DNA of 64,000 bases from Streptomyces sp. NA02950 (GCF_013364155.1 NZ_CP054916.1:2231001-2295000); one strand, 5' to 3'. Counted from the first letter of the stretch, positions 8,737-17,549 are shown. Made by a program: numbers and translations. Notes: a model not told the origin generated them from the letters alone.

Positions 8737-9354
8737 TTACGGCGTCACTGTGGAGACAACGTAGACCTTCGGGTGACGGGGATTGTCACGGTTGACGGTG
8801 ATCTCCAGCCTGGGCTGGGGATCCTTCTGTTGGAACACCGTTCCTGACCAGTGCTTGCCCGAACCCAGCTGCCAGCCGACCTTCTTGGCCTCCTTGGCGC
8901 TGATCGTCACCTCGCCCCGCTCCAGTGCCGACGGGCGGACGCCGGCCCGGACCAGAAAGCGGTGGAGACCCTCGCGCGAGGTGATGAACTGCACGTACAG
9001 CGAGCTCTCGTCCCAGGAGTTGGTCTCGTAGAAGGCGACGTCCGCGGAGTAGGGCGGGATCGGCACGTCGTATATGCGCCGCTGCACCCGGCTGGGCCAG
9101 CCCTCGGTGAGCCCGGTGGCCGAGGCGCGCTCCTCCTTGTTCTCGCCGCCCTCGCGGCTCTGGATGGCGGAGATCACCCCGTAGCCCGCCGGGATCGCGA
9201 TCAGCAGGAAGATGACCAGGGCCCTGAGCCAGCGGCGGCGCGGCCGGCCGTCGTCACCGCCGGGAGTGCCGGGACGCGCCGGGACACCGCTGCCGCGGCC
9301 CGGCGGGGTGGCGCCCTTGTCGCCCTGCGCGGGGCGCCGGTCGGCGGCGTTCAT
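8737..9354 (-). CDS. membrane-anchored hypothetical protein
   Basis: This 205-residue protein has a charged, Pro/Gly-rich cytoplasmic head (about 45 residues). One transmembrane helix follows (WLRALVIFLLIAIPAGYGV, about residues 42-62), then an extracellular domain. ATG 9354 overlaps the TGA of the upstream ROK kinase gene (ATGA), so the long in-frame extension upstream is discarded. It belongs to no family I can name. The coupling to a sugar kinase gene is probably only transcriptional. Confidence 0.7.
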   Translation of the reverse strand: MNAADRRPAQGDKGATPPGRGSGVPARPGTPGGDDGRPRRRWLRALVIFLLIAIPAGYGVISAIQSREGGENKEERASATGLTEGWPSRVQRRIYDVPIPPYSADVAFYETNSWDESSLYVQFITSREGLHRFLVRAGVRPSALERGEVTISAKEAKKVGWQLGSGKHWSGTVFQQKDPQPRLEITVNRDNPRHPKVYVVSTVTP

Positions 9355-10502
9355 CCGCGGCCCGCCTGTCCTCGGGGCGCCAGCCGCAGCGGGGAGGTCC
9401 CGGCGCGTTCGTAGCGCTCGACCCGGCGGCGGTTGGCACGGCGGAAGCGGCGGGCCACCAGCCGGGCGAGGTCGGCGGCGCCCACCATCCCGGCCTCGGG
9501 CCCCAGCTGGGCCTTGACGATACGGGCCTCCGGCCGGTAGCCGCGGCCGGTGAGGGTGCGCCGGAAGGCGTCCCGGGCGGGCCCGATCAGCAGGTCGTCG
9601 GCGGCGCTGACGCCGCCGCCGATGACGAAGCAGGAGGGGTCGAGGGCGGCGGCCAGGTTGGCGATGCCCACACCGAGCCACTGGCCGATGTCCTGGAGCA
9701 GTTCGATGCACATGGCGTCGCCCTCGCGGGCCAGCTCGGTGATGAGCGGTCCGGTGATCTCCTGGATGTTGCCGCCGACGCGGTCGGTGATGCCGTACGC
9801 CACCGGGGACTCGGCGGCGGCCAGCTCACGGGCCTCGCGCACCAGGGCGTTCCCGGAGCTGTACTGCTCCCAGCAGCCGCGGTTGCCGCACGGGCAGCGG
9901 TGTCCGGCGGGGACGACCTGCATATGGCCGAACTCGCCCGCGACCCCGTACTTACCCCGTTTGACCTGGCCGTCCTCCAGGATGGCGCCGCCGATACCGG
10001 TGCCGAGCGTGATCATGACGAGATGGTCCTCGCCGCGTCCGGCGCCGAACCGCCACTCGGCCCACGCGGCCGCGTTGGCGTCGTTGTCGACCATGACGGG
10101 GACCGCGAGCCGCTCCGCGAGCCGGTCCCGCAGCGGTTCGTTGCGCCAGGAGAGATGGGGGGCGAACAGGACGCGGTTGCGGTCGGCGTCCACCCAGCCC
10201 GCGGCGCCGATGCCCACCGCGTGCACGTCGTGCCGGTCGGAGAGGTCCAGCACCAGTTCGGTGATGGTGTCCTCGACGACCTTGGGGCTCTTGGACTTGT
10301 CGGGCGTCTCGGTGCGCAGCTTCTCGAGGATCACGCCGTCGGCGTCGACGACCCCGGCCATCACCTTGGTGCCGCCGATGTCGATGCCGACGGTGGGCAC
10401 CCGGGGCGCGGACAGGTGCGAGCGGCGCTCACGGGTGCCGACGGTCCGCAGCACGGTGGCGCGGGCCGAGCCCCGGTGCACTCTTTCGCGGTAGATGCTC
10501 AT
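9351..10502 (-). CDS. ROK family glucokinase / sugar kinase
   Basis: This 383-residue cytoplasmic kinase phosphorylates glucose or a related sugar using ATP. ROK landmarks are VGIDIGGTKVMAGVVDADG (phosphate loop) near residue 37, TLGTGIGGAILEDG, and the zinc site HRCPCGNRGCWEQYSSG. About 36 basic residues precede the kinase domain, including an RGSARATVLRTVGTRERRS stretch that is also seen in Streptomyces relatives. It is not an HTH-type ROK repressor. It lies downstream of a sugar ABC importer on the same strand, which suggests a role in trapping the imported sugar. Confidence 0.88.
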   Translation of the reverse strand: MSIYRERVHRGSARATVLRTVGTRERRSHLSAPRVPTVGIDIGGTKVMAGVVDADGVILEKLRTETPDKSKSPKVVEDTITELVLDLSDRHDVHAVGIGAAGWVDADRNRVLFAPHLSWRNEPLRDRLAERLAVPVMVDNDANAAAWAEWRFGAGRGEDHLVMITLGTGIGGAILEDGQVKRGKYGVAGEFGHMQVVPAGHRCPCGNRGCWEQYSSGNALVREARELAAAESPVAYGITDRVGGNIQEITGPLITELAREGDAMCIELLQDIGQWLGVGIANLAAALDPSCFVIGGGVSAADDLLIGPARDAFRRTLTGRGYRPEARIVKAQLGPEAGMVGAADLARLVARRFRRANRRRVERYERAGTSPLRLAPRGQAGRG

Positions 10503-10703
10503 CGGCCGCCCCCTTCACCGGTGCGGGGGGTGCGGTCGCTGCGGGTGCGTGCTCGCAAGAGTTCGTCGTCCCTGCGGGGGTCTCGGGAGGCCGGGGCCTC
10601 GGGGCGTTCTCGTGGCGGGTGGGGCCCGCCGTGCGATTGTGCCTCACCCGGGGCTCGCCCCGCATGGCGGAGTCCCGGGGCCGCGTGCCCCGGGACCCGG
10701 GCT

Positions 10704-11504
10704 TCAGCCCGCGGCCGGGCCGGAGTCCAGCCGGGCCAGCTCGTGGCTGAGCTGCTCCAGCTCGCTGCCGCCCGCCATCTGGCGGGTGAGCTCGTCCAGG
10801 GCGATGCCGTCCTTGGTGTGGCTGCCGGCCATCGCGCCGCGCTTGAGCAGTACGAAGCGGTCCCCGACCAGATAGGCGTGGTGCGGATTGTGGGTGATCA
10901 GCACCACGCCCAGGCCCGCGTCCCGGGCGGCGGCGACGTACTTGAGCACCACCCCGGACTGCTTGACGCCCAGCGCCGCCGTCGGCTCGTCCAGCACCAG
11001 CACCTTGGCGCCGAAGTGGATGGCGCGGGCGATGGCCACGCACTGGCGCTCACCGCCGGAGAGGGTGCCGATGGGCTGGTCCACATCGCGCAGGTCGATG
11101 CCCATGCGCAGCAGCTCGCCGCGGGTGGTGGCGCGCATCGCGTCCACGTCGAGCCGCCGGAGGGGCCCGTGGCCCTTGCGCAGCTCGGAGCCGAGGAAGA
11201 AGTTGCGCCACACCGGCATCAGCGGGACCACGGCGAGGTCCTGGTAGACCGTGGCGATCCCGCGGTCCAGGGCCTCGCGCGGGGAGCCGAGCCGGGTCTC
11301 CTCGCCCTCGAGGGCGAAGCTGCCGCCGTCGTGCCGGTGCAGCCCGGAGATGATCTTGATGAGGGTTGACTTGCCCGCGCCGTTGTCGCCGAGGACGCAG
11401 GTGATCTCCCCCGCGCGCACTTCGAGGGACACCCCCTCCAGCGCCTTGACGTTGCCGTAGTACTTGCTGACGCCGTTCAGTTCGATCAGCGGCGATGTGG
11501 TCAC
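10704..11504 (-). CDS. sugar ABC transporter ATP-binding protein
   Basis: This 266-residue ATPase is of the CUT2 (ribose/xylose) type but has one ATPase domain only. Walker A is [10 protein letters not shown], the signature is [14 protein letters not shown] and Walker B is [15 protein letters not shown] 11504 overlaps the permease stop in a GTGA, so upstream in-frame sequence is excluded. Classic RbsA/XylG proteins carry two fused ATPase domains of about 500 residues, whereas single-domain FrcA-like versions serve fructose or other sugars. It acts with the permease and binding protein encoded just upstream. Confidence 0.92.
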   Translation of the reverse strand: MTTSPLIELNGVSKYYGNVKALEGVSLEVRAGEITCVLGDNGAGKSTLIKIISGLHRHDGGSFALEGEETRLGSPREALDRGIATVYQDLAVVPLMPVWRNFFLGSELRKGHGPLRRLDVDAMRATTRGELLRMGIDLRDVDQPIGTLSGGERQCVAIARAIHFGAKVLVLDEPTAALGVKQSGVVLKYVAAARDAGLGVVLITHNPHHAYLVGDRFVLLKRGAMAGSHTKDGIALDELTRQMAGGSELEQLSHELARLDSGPAAG

Positions 11505-12586
11505 TTGCTCGCCTCCGCCCGCTTGCGGACCCACCAGTTGAGCAACGTGGCGAGCAGCAGCATCGCCCCGAGGAAGAACTTGAACCAGTCCGCCCCCCAC
11601 TGCGCGTAGACGATGCCCTTGTTGGTCATGCCGAAGATGAACGCGCCGACGGCGGCGCCCACCGCGGAGCCGTAGCCGCCGGTCAGCAGACAGCCGCCGA
11701 TGACGGCCGCGATGATGTACAGCAGCTCGTTGCCGACACCCTCACCGGACTGGACGACGTCGTAGTGGAACAGCAGGTGCTGACCGGAGATCCAGGCGGC
11801 GAACGAGACGCCCATGTAGAGCCCGATCTTGGTGCGGTTCACCGGTACGCCCACCGCGCGGGCCGCCTCCTTGGCGCCGCCCACCGCGAAGATCCAGTTT
11901 CCGGCGCGGGTGCGCAGCAGGATCCAGGTGGCCAGCGCGATCAGGGCGAACCACCACAGGACGGTGACCTGGACCTCGACGTCCCCGATGGTCAGATGCG
12001 AGGCGAACACCTTGTGCGCGGAGGGGAAGCCCTCCATGTCGGCGATGCTCTTGGTGGAGACGGTGTCGCTGATCAGCTTGGTGAAGCCGAGGTTGCAGCC
12101 CTGGAGGATCAGGAAGGTGGCGAGGGTGATGATGAAGCTCGGCAGCCCGGTGCGCACCAGCAGACAGCCGTTGAAGAAGCCGATGGCGAGGGTGGCCAGC
12201 AGGGACACCCCGACACCGACCCAGACGTTCGCCGTCATCTGGTACGAGAACATCGAGGAGATCAGCGCCGAGGAGGTCACCAGGACCCCGGTCGACAGGT
12301 CGAACTCCCCGCCGATCATCAGCAGCGCCACCGGTACCGCCATGATCCCGATGGTCGACGAGGCGTACAGCACGGTGCTGAAGCTGGACCACTGGAGGAA
12401 CGCGTCGGCGGCGACCGAGAAGAAGACGAAGACGGCGACGGCGCCGACCACCGCGCCGAGCTCCGGACGGCTCACCAGACGGCGCGGCAGCGAGGCGCGC
12501 ACCGTCCGCTCGTGATCCGGGCGCCGCGGTCCGCCGGGGTTGCCGGTCGCACCGGGTGTTTTCAGGGGTTGGGCGTCCGCGCTCAT
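11501..12586 (-). CDS. sugar ABC transporter permease (CUT2 type)
   Basis: This 361-residue integral membrane permease has about ten hydrophobic segments and the conserved features [12 protein letters not shown] and [12 protein letters not shown], typical of RbsC/FrcC/XylH permeases. ATG 12586 overlaps the binding-protein stop (ATGA) and its own stop overlaps the ATPase GTG. The cytoplasmic N-terminus of about 50 residues is Pro/Arg rich. Strict translational coupling across all three genes indicates one import complex. Confidence 0.93.
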   Translation of the reverse strand: MSADAQPLKTPGATGNPGGPRRPDHERTVRASLPRRLVSRPELGAVVGAVAVFVFFSVAADAFLQWSSFSTVLYASSTIGIMAVPVALLMIGGEFDLSTGVLVTSSALISSMFSYQMTANVWVGVGVSLLATLAIGFFNGCLLVRTGLPSFIITLATFLILQGCNLGFTKLISDTVSTKSIADMEGFPSAHKVFASHLTIGDVEVQVTVLWWFALIALATWILLRTRAGNWIFAVGGAKEAARAVGVPVNRTKIGLYMGVSFAAWISGQHLLFHYDVVQSGEGVGNELLYIIAAVIGGCLLTGGYGSAVGAAVGAFIFGMTNKGIVYAQWGADWFKFFLGAMLLLATLLNWWVRKRAEASK

Positions 12587-13605
12587 CGGGTCCCCCGCTT
12601 GGTGTACGCCGCGAGCTCGGCGGCGTCGCCCTTGGTGACGATCTGCGGGCCGGTGAGGACCGGCTTGCCGCCACCGAGGACATCGGCGTTGTAACGGTGG
12701 AGCCAGAGCAGGTCCACCGCCTCGTAACCCTGGAGATACGGCTGCTGGTCGACGGCGAAGCCGAGCGTGCCGTCCTGGAGCGCGGCGGCGACCTTCGCGT
12801 TGAGGTCGAAGGTGTCGATCTCCGCCTCGCTGCCGGCGCCGTCGGCGGCCTTGGCGGCGGTGTCCGCGAAGGGCGCGCCGAGGGTGACCACGCTGTCGAT
12901 GTCCTTGTCGGACTGGAGCTTGGCCTCGATGGAGGACTCCACATCGGGCATGTTGGTGCCCTCGACGTAGATCTTCTCCAGCTTGCCCTCGAACGTCTCG
13001 GCCGCGCCGTCGCAGCGCTGCTCATGGCCGACGTTGCCCTGTTCGTGCAGGACGCACAGGGCCTTCTTGCGGCCGCGCTTGTTGAGCTCCTCGCCGACGG
13101 CCTCGCCCGCGATGGTCTCGTCCTGGCCGACGTGGGTGAGGGCACCGAACTTCTTGGACTCACCGGAGCCGGAGTTGACGGTGATCACCGGTATTCCGGC
13201 CTTCTGGGCCCGCTTGACCACCGACTTCATGGCATCGGGCTTGGCGAGGGTGACGATCAGCCCGTCGACCTTCTGGTCGATGTAGGACTGGACCAGCTGG
13301 GCCTGCTCCTTGCCCTCCTCGTTGTGGGCGTAGAGGAACTTGATGTTGTCCTTGACGGCGGCCTGCTTGGCGCCGCTCTGCACGATGTCCCAGAAGGTGT
13401 CGCCGTCACCGGAGTGGGTGACCATGGCGAAGGTCCACTTCGGGGTGGTGACCGCCGCCCGGCCCTGGGCCGCCTGGGCGGCCCGCTCCTCGGCGCGCTT
13501 GCCGCCGGTACTGCTGCACCCGGCCAGGCCCGCGCCCAGTGCCGCCGCCACCAGGGCGGCGGTCACCGCGCGCACCCCTGTCCGAACCCTCGCCGCGCTC
13601 GCCAC
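12583..13605 (-). CDS. sugar ABC transporter substrate-binding lipoprotein
   Basis: This 340-residue periplasmic-binding protein is of the ribose/galactose family (Peripla_BP_4). GTG 13605 follows GAAGGGCGAC and opens a lipoprotein signal with lipobox GLAGC. The mature domain contains FAMVTHSGDGDTFWDIVQSG, DGLIVTLAKPDAMK and THVGQDETIAGEA. The frame stays open upstream into a second lipoprotein signal (see the remnant at 13735-13980), which must not be merged with this gene. The sugar bound is unknown. Confidence 0.92.
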   Translation of the reverse strand: MASAARVRTGVRAVTAALVAAALGAGLAGCSSTGGKRAEERAAQAAQGRAAVTTPKWTFAMVTHSGDGDTFWDIVQSGAKQAAVKDNIKFLYAHNEEGKEQAQLVQSYIDQKVDGLIVTLAKPDAMKSVVKRAQKAGIPVITVNSGSGESKKFGALTHVGQDETIAGEAVGEELNKRGRKKALCVLHEQGNVGHEQRCDGAAETFEGKLEKIYVEGTNMPDVESSIEAKLQSDKDIDSVVTLGAPFADTAAKAADGAGSEAEIDTFDLNAKVAAALQDGTLGFAVDQQPYLQGYEAVDLLWLHRYNADVLGGGKPVLTGPQIVTKGDAAELAAYTKRGTR

Positions 13606-13734
13606 GTAGCGTCGCCCTTCTTGCCGTCTGTTCCGGTCTTGTCCCGGATGACCTGGTCTGTCCGCTGTCATGATCACGGCCGGGCGCCAGGTGTTCCGGG
13701 CTCCGGCCGCCGCCAAGTATCCGTCACCGGTGAC

Positions 13735-13980
13735 CACCGGGGCCCCGGGGGGCTCGGCGGGTGCCACGGGCGGTGTCCTCCCCCGCGACCGACTCGTCCT
13801 GGCCGATGTGGCCGGCCCTGGCCACGACCGCCTCGCCTTGCCGCCGCCGGAGCCCTCGGGCCGGTCCTCGGACTTCTTCCCGCCGCTGTCGCTGCACCCG
13901 GTGAGCGCGAGCGCCGCCGCGAAACCGAGGGCCGCCGCCGTGCGAGCCGTACGAGAGTTGCGCGTCCACCGATGCCTCAT
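13735..13980 (-). pseudogene. truncated N-terminus of a second sugar-binding lipoprotein
   Basis: ATG 13980 follows a GGCGGAG ribosome site and opens a complete lipoprotein signal (ALGFAAALALTGCSDSGGKK). After about 48 codons the similarity jumps to another frame that reads AGHIGQDESVAGED, matching THVGQDETIAGEA of the intact downstream protein. About 110 codons between these points are missing and the rest has decayed. The open frame then runs by chance into the intact gene. It looks like an internally deleted paralogue. Confidence 0.6.
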
Positions 13981-14095
13981 CCTGGCTCCGCCTTCCCCTC
14001 CCGGCCGCCCCGTTGCGGCTGGAGGACTTTTAGCGGCGGGCGCGGATCACGTCAAGGCGGCGTGCTCCAGGGAGTGTTGAGGAGGGCCGGGGCGG

Positions 14096-14863
14096 TCAGG
14101 GGCGGACGAGCAGCTGGAACTCGAAGGCGTAGCGCGAGGCCCGGTAGGTGTGCGAGCCGAACTCCACGGCCCGGCCGGTGTCGTCGAAGGTCGTACGCTC
14201 CATCGTCAGCAGCGGCGCGCCCTCCGGCTCACCGAGCTGCTCGCCCTCCTCGGCGGAGGCGGCGCGGGCGCCGACCGCCTGACGGGCGCTGTGCAGGGTG
14301 ATCCCGGCCGCGCGCATCAGCCGGTACAGACCGGTGTTCTCCAGCTCCGCGCTGTCCAGGGTGAGCAGGCCCGCGGGGAGGCGGTTGCACAGATGGGCCA
14401 TGGGCTCGCCGTGGGCCAGCCGCAGCCGCTCGATCAGCACCACGTCGGTGCCCTCCGCGATCCCGAGGGCGGCGGCGACCTCGGCCGTGGCGGGTTCGGT
14501 GGTGTTCCGCAGCACCCGGGTGGCGGGGCGCTGGCCCGCGGCCTCCAGATCGTCGTAGAGGCTGCTCAGCTCCAGCGGGCGCTTGACCTGGCTGTGCACC
14601 ACCTGGGTGCCCACACCCCGGCGCCGCACCAGCAGCCCCTTGTCGACCAGCGACTGTATGGCCTGGCGGACGGTGGGGCGGGACAGCCCGAGCCGCCCGG
14701 CGAGATCGATCTCATTGCCGAGCAGGCTCCCGGGCGCCAGCCTCCCCTGTTCGATCGCCGCCTCCAGTTGCTGGGACAGCTGGAAGTACAGCGGGACCGG
14801 ACTGCTGCGGTCGACGCTGAACTGGAGCGCGTCCGCCGCGCCAGAAGAGTCTTCTCCCTGCAT
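14096..14863 (-). CDS. GntR family transcriptional regulator (HutC subfamily)
   Basis: This 255-residue regulator has an N-terminal winged helix (about residues 20-85, with GNEIDLAGRLGLSRPTVRQA and VDKGLLVRRRGVGTQVV). A UTRA ligand-binding domain follows (about residues 100-250, ending FGSHTYRASRYAFEFQ). ATG 14863 is chosen; the frame extends to 14959 without a ribosome site. It stands just upstream of the sugar importer in the same orientation and probably controls it in response to a sugar phosphate. A perfect palindrome lies 56 bp upstream. Confidence 0.9.
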   Translation of the reverse strand: MQGEDSSGAADALQFSVDRSSPVPLYFQLSQQLEAAIEQGRLAPGSLLGNEIDLAGRLGLSRPTVRQAIQSLVDKGLLVRRRGVGTQVVHSQVKRPLELSSLYDDLEAAGQRPATRVLRNTTEPATAEVAAALGIAEGTDVVLIERLRLAHGEPMAHLCNRLPAGLLTLDSAELENTGLYRLMRAAGITLHSARQAVGARAASAEEGEQLGEPEGAPLLTMERTTFDDTGRAVEFGSHTYRASRYAFEFQLLVRP

Positions 14864-14918
14864 TGCCACGGGGCGAGCGTAGCCGGATGAGCACATGACG
14901 GGAAGTCGTGAAGTTCTG

Positions 14919-14930
14919 TTGTCCGGACAA
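14919..14930. promoter_or_regulatory. candidate operator of the GntR regulator
   Basis: TTGTCCGGACAA is a perfect 12-bp palindrome, 56 bp upstream of the GntR start codon. Its TTGTC/GACAA arms resemble the GTCTAGAC-centred sites bound by HutC-type GntR proteins such as DasR. Autoregulation is inferred. Confidence 0.4.
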
Positions 14931-15039
14931 ATGACCCGGCGACTACGCAGAGAGATCAACTACGTCGCGACGGTGACCGTCGGCACACCCATGGGCCCGC
15001 GGCCGCGGCCGGACCGTTCTCAGCTGCCGCGGGCTCCGT

Positions 15040-16329
15040 TCAGCGCACACCGCCGGGGGCCGGGGTGAACTCGACCGGCAGGGCGGACAGTCCACGCATC
15101 CAGGGGGACGGCCGCCAGACGAGCGCCTTCGGCGACACCGCGAGCCGCAGATCGGGCAGCCGGTCCAGCAGCACTTCGATCCCGGTACGGGCGATGACCT
15201 CGGCGATCTCCTGGGCCGGGTAGGGGCAGCGGTGCGGCCCGTGGCCGAAGGAGAGGAAGGCGCTGTTGCCCTCGGTGGAGGCCCGCCGGTCCGGGCGTAC
15301 CTCCGGATCGGCGTTGGCGGCGGCGAAGCCGAGCAGCAGCAGATCCCCGCGGCGGATCCGCCGGCCGCCCAGCACGGTGTCCCGGGTGGCCCAGCGGCCC
15401 GCGATGTTCTGGGTAGGGGTGTCCTCCCACAGCACCTCGTTCATCGCCCGGGCCACGCTGTGGCGGCCGCCGGAGAGCGAGAGGGCGAACCGCTCGTCGG
15501 TGAGCATCAGCCGCAGGGTGTTCCCGATCCAGTCGGCCGTCGACTGGTGGCCCGCCCCGAACATCACCATCAGGTCCTGGATGATCTCCTCGTCACGGGA
15601 GGTGTCCGAGGAGACGATCATCCGGGAGGCCACATCCGGCCCGGGGACCTCGCGCTTGACGGCCAGCAGCTCCCGCATTCCGGCACGCAGCGCCTTCTGC
15701 CCCTTACGGGCCTTCCGGCTGCCGTCCACCACGTCGTTGAGCGAGCGCAGCAGCCCCGGCCCCATGGTGTCGGGGAAGCCGAAGACACGGGCGATGACCA
15801 GCGCCGGGAGCAGCACCGCGTACTCCGCGATCAGATCGCCCTCACCGCGCTCGCAGAACGCGTCCACCAGCAGGTCGGCGAACTTCTCGGCCTGGTCCCG
15901 CAGTTCGTAGGGGTCGACGGCCTCCAGCGCGTTGTTGATGGTCAGCGAACGCCTCCGGTGGACCTCGCCCTCGGTGTAGACCACGGCCGTGTCACCGCGG
16001 CCGATCATGGGCAGCAGGGGCCAGTCGTCGGGTATGTCGTCCCATGCGTTCCAGCCGCTGGAATCGCGGGTGAACAGCGACGGTTCGCTGGTCAGTTGGC
16101 GCAGCTCGGGATAGCCCAGCACCAGCCAGGCGGGGATGCCGCCCTCGAGCAGCACCGGGGCCACCGGCCCGTGTTCGCGCCGCATATCGGCGTACATCCG
16201 GGCCGGGTCGGTCTGGAACCCCGGCCCGCTGAGCGGCCGGGCACCGGTGCGGGCGGGGCAGCCGGACGGCGCGGCGGCGGGTCCGGACGTGGTCTCGGCG
16301 CTCCCGGAGCGTTCGAGGTGCGCTGCCAT
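15040..16329 (-). CDS. cytochrome P450, CYP157-like, lacking the EXXR arginine
   Basis: This 429-residue P450 has the heme loop FGHGPHRCPYPAQ (thiolate Cys368) and an I-helix MFGAGHQSTADW near residue 257. The K-helix position that should read E-x-x-R reads E298-V-L-W301, so the arginine is replaced by Trp. This substitution is known for the CYP157 family of Streptomyces. CYP157 genes usually sit in conservon (GTPase/roadblock/DUF742) operons next to a CYP154 gene; none is here. The ATG is preceded by AAGGACTG. No ferredoxin gene is adjacent. Confidence 0.88.
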   Translation of the reverse strand: MAAHLERSGSAETTSGPAAAPSGCPARTGARPLSGPGFQTDPARMYADMRREHGPVAPVLLEGGIPAWLVLGYPELRQLTSEPSLFTRDSSGWNAWDDIPDDWPLLPMIGRGDTAVVYTEGEVHRRRSLTINNALEAVDPYELRDQAEKFADLLVDAFCERGEGDLIAEYAVLLPALVIARVFGFPDTMGPGLLRSLNDVVDGSRKARKGQKALRAGMRELLAVKREVPGPDVASRMIVSSDTSRDEEIIQDLMVMFGAGHQSTADWIGNTLRLMLTDERFALSLSGGRHSVARAMNEVLWEDTPTQNIAGRWATRDTVLGGRRIRRGDLLLLGFAAANADPEVRPDRRASTEGNSAFLSFGHGPHRCPYPAQEIAEVIARTGIEVLLDRLPDLRLAVSPKALVWRPSPWMRGLSALPVEFTPAPGGVR

Positions 16330-16450
16330 CGATCAGTCCTTATGCCACGGGGGGGTGATGTAAACCCGGGTCAATATAGATCAGTCGACACAGCGTGGGG
16401 AGTGTCGGGCAGCAGCCGGTAGCGGGAACCCCGCCCGGGTCCGGGTGCGT

Positions 16451-16482
16451 CACTTCATCACTTCATCACTTCATCACTTCAT
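16451..16482. repeat. 4 x 8-bp tandem repeat over a stop codon
   Basis: Four perfect copies of CACTTCAT run head to tail and include the last codons and stop of the PheC-like gene (stop at 16466-16468, minus strand). The unit is not a multiple of three, so copy-number change would alter the C-terminal residues. Confidence 0.85.
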
Positions 16483-17290
16483 CCTCGTACTTCCGATAGG
16501 TGCCGTCGTGGGTGGCCAGATGGACCCACTGGTCGACGTACTCCTTGAACTGCGCGTCCCCGCGCGGGAGGGCATACGCCTTCTCGGAGAAGGAGAACGG
16601 CTTGTCCGGGTGGACGGCGCACAGTTCGGGGTGGACCTTCGACTGGTAGCGGGTCTCGCTGGCGTCCGTCATCATCACATCGGCCCGGCCCTCGATGATC
16701 TCGTCGAAGATCGTGGTGTTGTCCGGGTGGACGGTGAGGGTGGCCTTCTTGACATGGGCCCGGGCGAACTGCTCGTTGGTGCCGCCGGGGTTGACCACCA
16801 CCCGCACCCCGGGGCGGTCGATCTCCTCCAGCGTTGTGTATTTCCGCTCGTCCGGGCAGCGCACGATGGGCGTCTTGCCGTCGGTGAGGTACGGCTCGCT
16901 GAAGGACACCGTGCGGGCGCGGGCCAGGGTCACCGACACCCCGCCCATCCCGACGTCGCACCGCCCGGCGGCCAGATCGCCGACCAGGTCGGCCCAGGTG
17001 GTGGCGATGTACCGGGGCGTGGCGTCAAGGCTCTTGGCCAGGTCGGCGGCCATCTTGATGTCGATGCCGGAGTACTCGCCGGTCTTGGGGTCGCGATGGG
17101 TGAAGGGCCGGTAGTCGCCCGTGGTGCACACCCGCAGCACGCCGCGCTCGGGCACCTTGTCGAGCGGCGTGCCGCGGGGGTGCGGACGGTCGGCGGCGGC
17201 TGGTGCCGCGGACCCGGCGGCCAGGGCGGAGCCCGCGGCGGTGGCGGCGAGCAGGGCGGCGAGGGCGGACAGGGTGACGGTACGTCTCAC
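16466..17290 (-). CDS. exported cyclohexadienyl (arogenate/prephenate) dehydratase-like protein
   Basis: This 274-residue protein has a Sec signal (about residues 1-34) but no lipobox. GTG 17290 follows AGGAG. The fold is that of family-3 solute-binding proteins, yet its wording is that of PheC-type cyclohexadienyl dehydratases: LRVCTTGDYRPFT, YLTDGKTPIVRC, VVVNPGGTNEQFARAHVKKA, TVHPDNTTIFDEI, MMTDASETRYQ and HPELCAVHPDKPFSFSEKAY. PheC enzymes convert prephenate or arogenate to phenylpyruvate or phenylalanine outside the cytoplasm. No transporter genes accompany it, which favours enzyme over transport role. A solute-binding function remains possible. Confidence 0.75.
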   Translation of the reverse strand: MRRTVTLSALAALLAATAAGSALAAGSAAPAAADRPHPRGTPLDKVPERGVLRVCTTGDYRPFTHRDPKTGEYSGIDIKMAADLAKSLDATPRYIATTWADLVGDLAAGRCDVGMGGVSVTLARARTVSFSEPYLTDGKTPIVRCPDERKYTTLEEIDRPGVRVVVNPGGTNEQFARAHVKKATLTVHPDNTTIFDEIIEGRADVMMTDASETRYQSKVHPELCAVHPDKPFSFSEKAYALPRGDAQFKEYVDQWVHLATHDGTYRKYEDEVMK

Positions 17291-17310
17291 GGCGACTCCT
17301 GATCTCCTGG

Positions 17311-17405
17311 CACGGGGTTCCCGGACACGGGATCCGCACGGCACGGGACCTCGTGGGCACGGGACCTTCCGGGCGAGCGACTTTCCGGGCACGCGACCTT
17401 CCGGG
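17311..17405. repeat. 16-bp degenerate tandem repeat array
   Basis: Six head-to-tail units start at 17311, 17326, 17342, 17358, 17374 and 17390. All begin CACG or CGAG; the last three end TTCCGGG. The array lies in the leader region of the PheC-like gene, directly upstream of its ribosome site. Confidence 0.75.
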
Positions 17406-17428
17406 CCCCGGGCGGATGACCCGGGGCC
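17404..17428 (-). terminator. GC-rich hairpin downstream of eda
   Basis: GGCCCCGGG (17404-17412) and CCCGGGGCC (17420-17428) form a 9-bp stem with a 7-nt loop. It is placed between the eda stop and the repeat array of the next gene. No T-tract is present, as is usual in Streptomyces. Confidence 0.4.
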
Positions 17429-17549
17429 GCATGATCACAGCGCGCCCAGAGTGGCAGAAGTAACCGCTCAGGTGAACCCGTTGACCGTCTCCGGGGCACC
17501 GACCGCGCCCGCCCGCCGCGGCACGGCGCGCACCCCGCGGTCCGCGCCG

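Noticed and set aside
12583..13980. Single 465-residue binding protein.
   Set aside because: It contains two complete lipoprotein signals; the second has its own ribosome site and start, and the first part is a remnant.
16466..17290. Simple amino-acid ABC binding protein.
   Set aside because: It was considered first because of the fold, but the PheC-specific motifs, missing lipobox and missing transporter genes make a dehydratase-like call better.
17311..17405. CRISPR or attachment-site array.
   Set aside because: Units of 15-16 bp are head to tail without spacers; it is a minisatellite.
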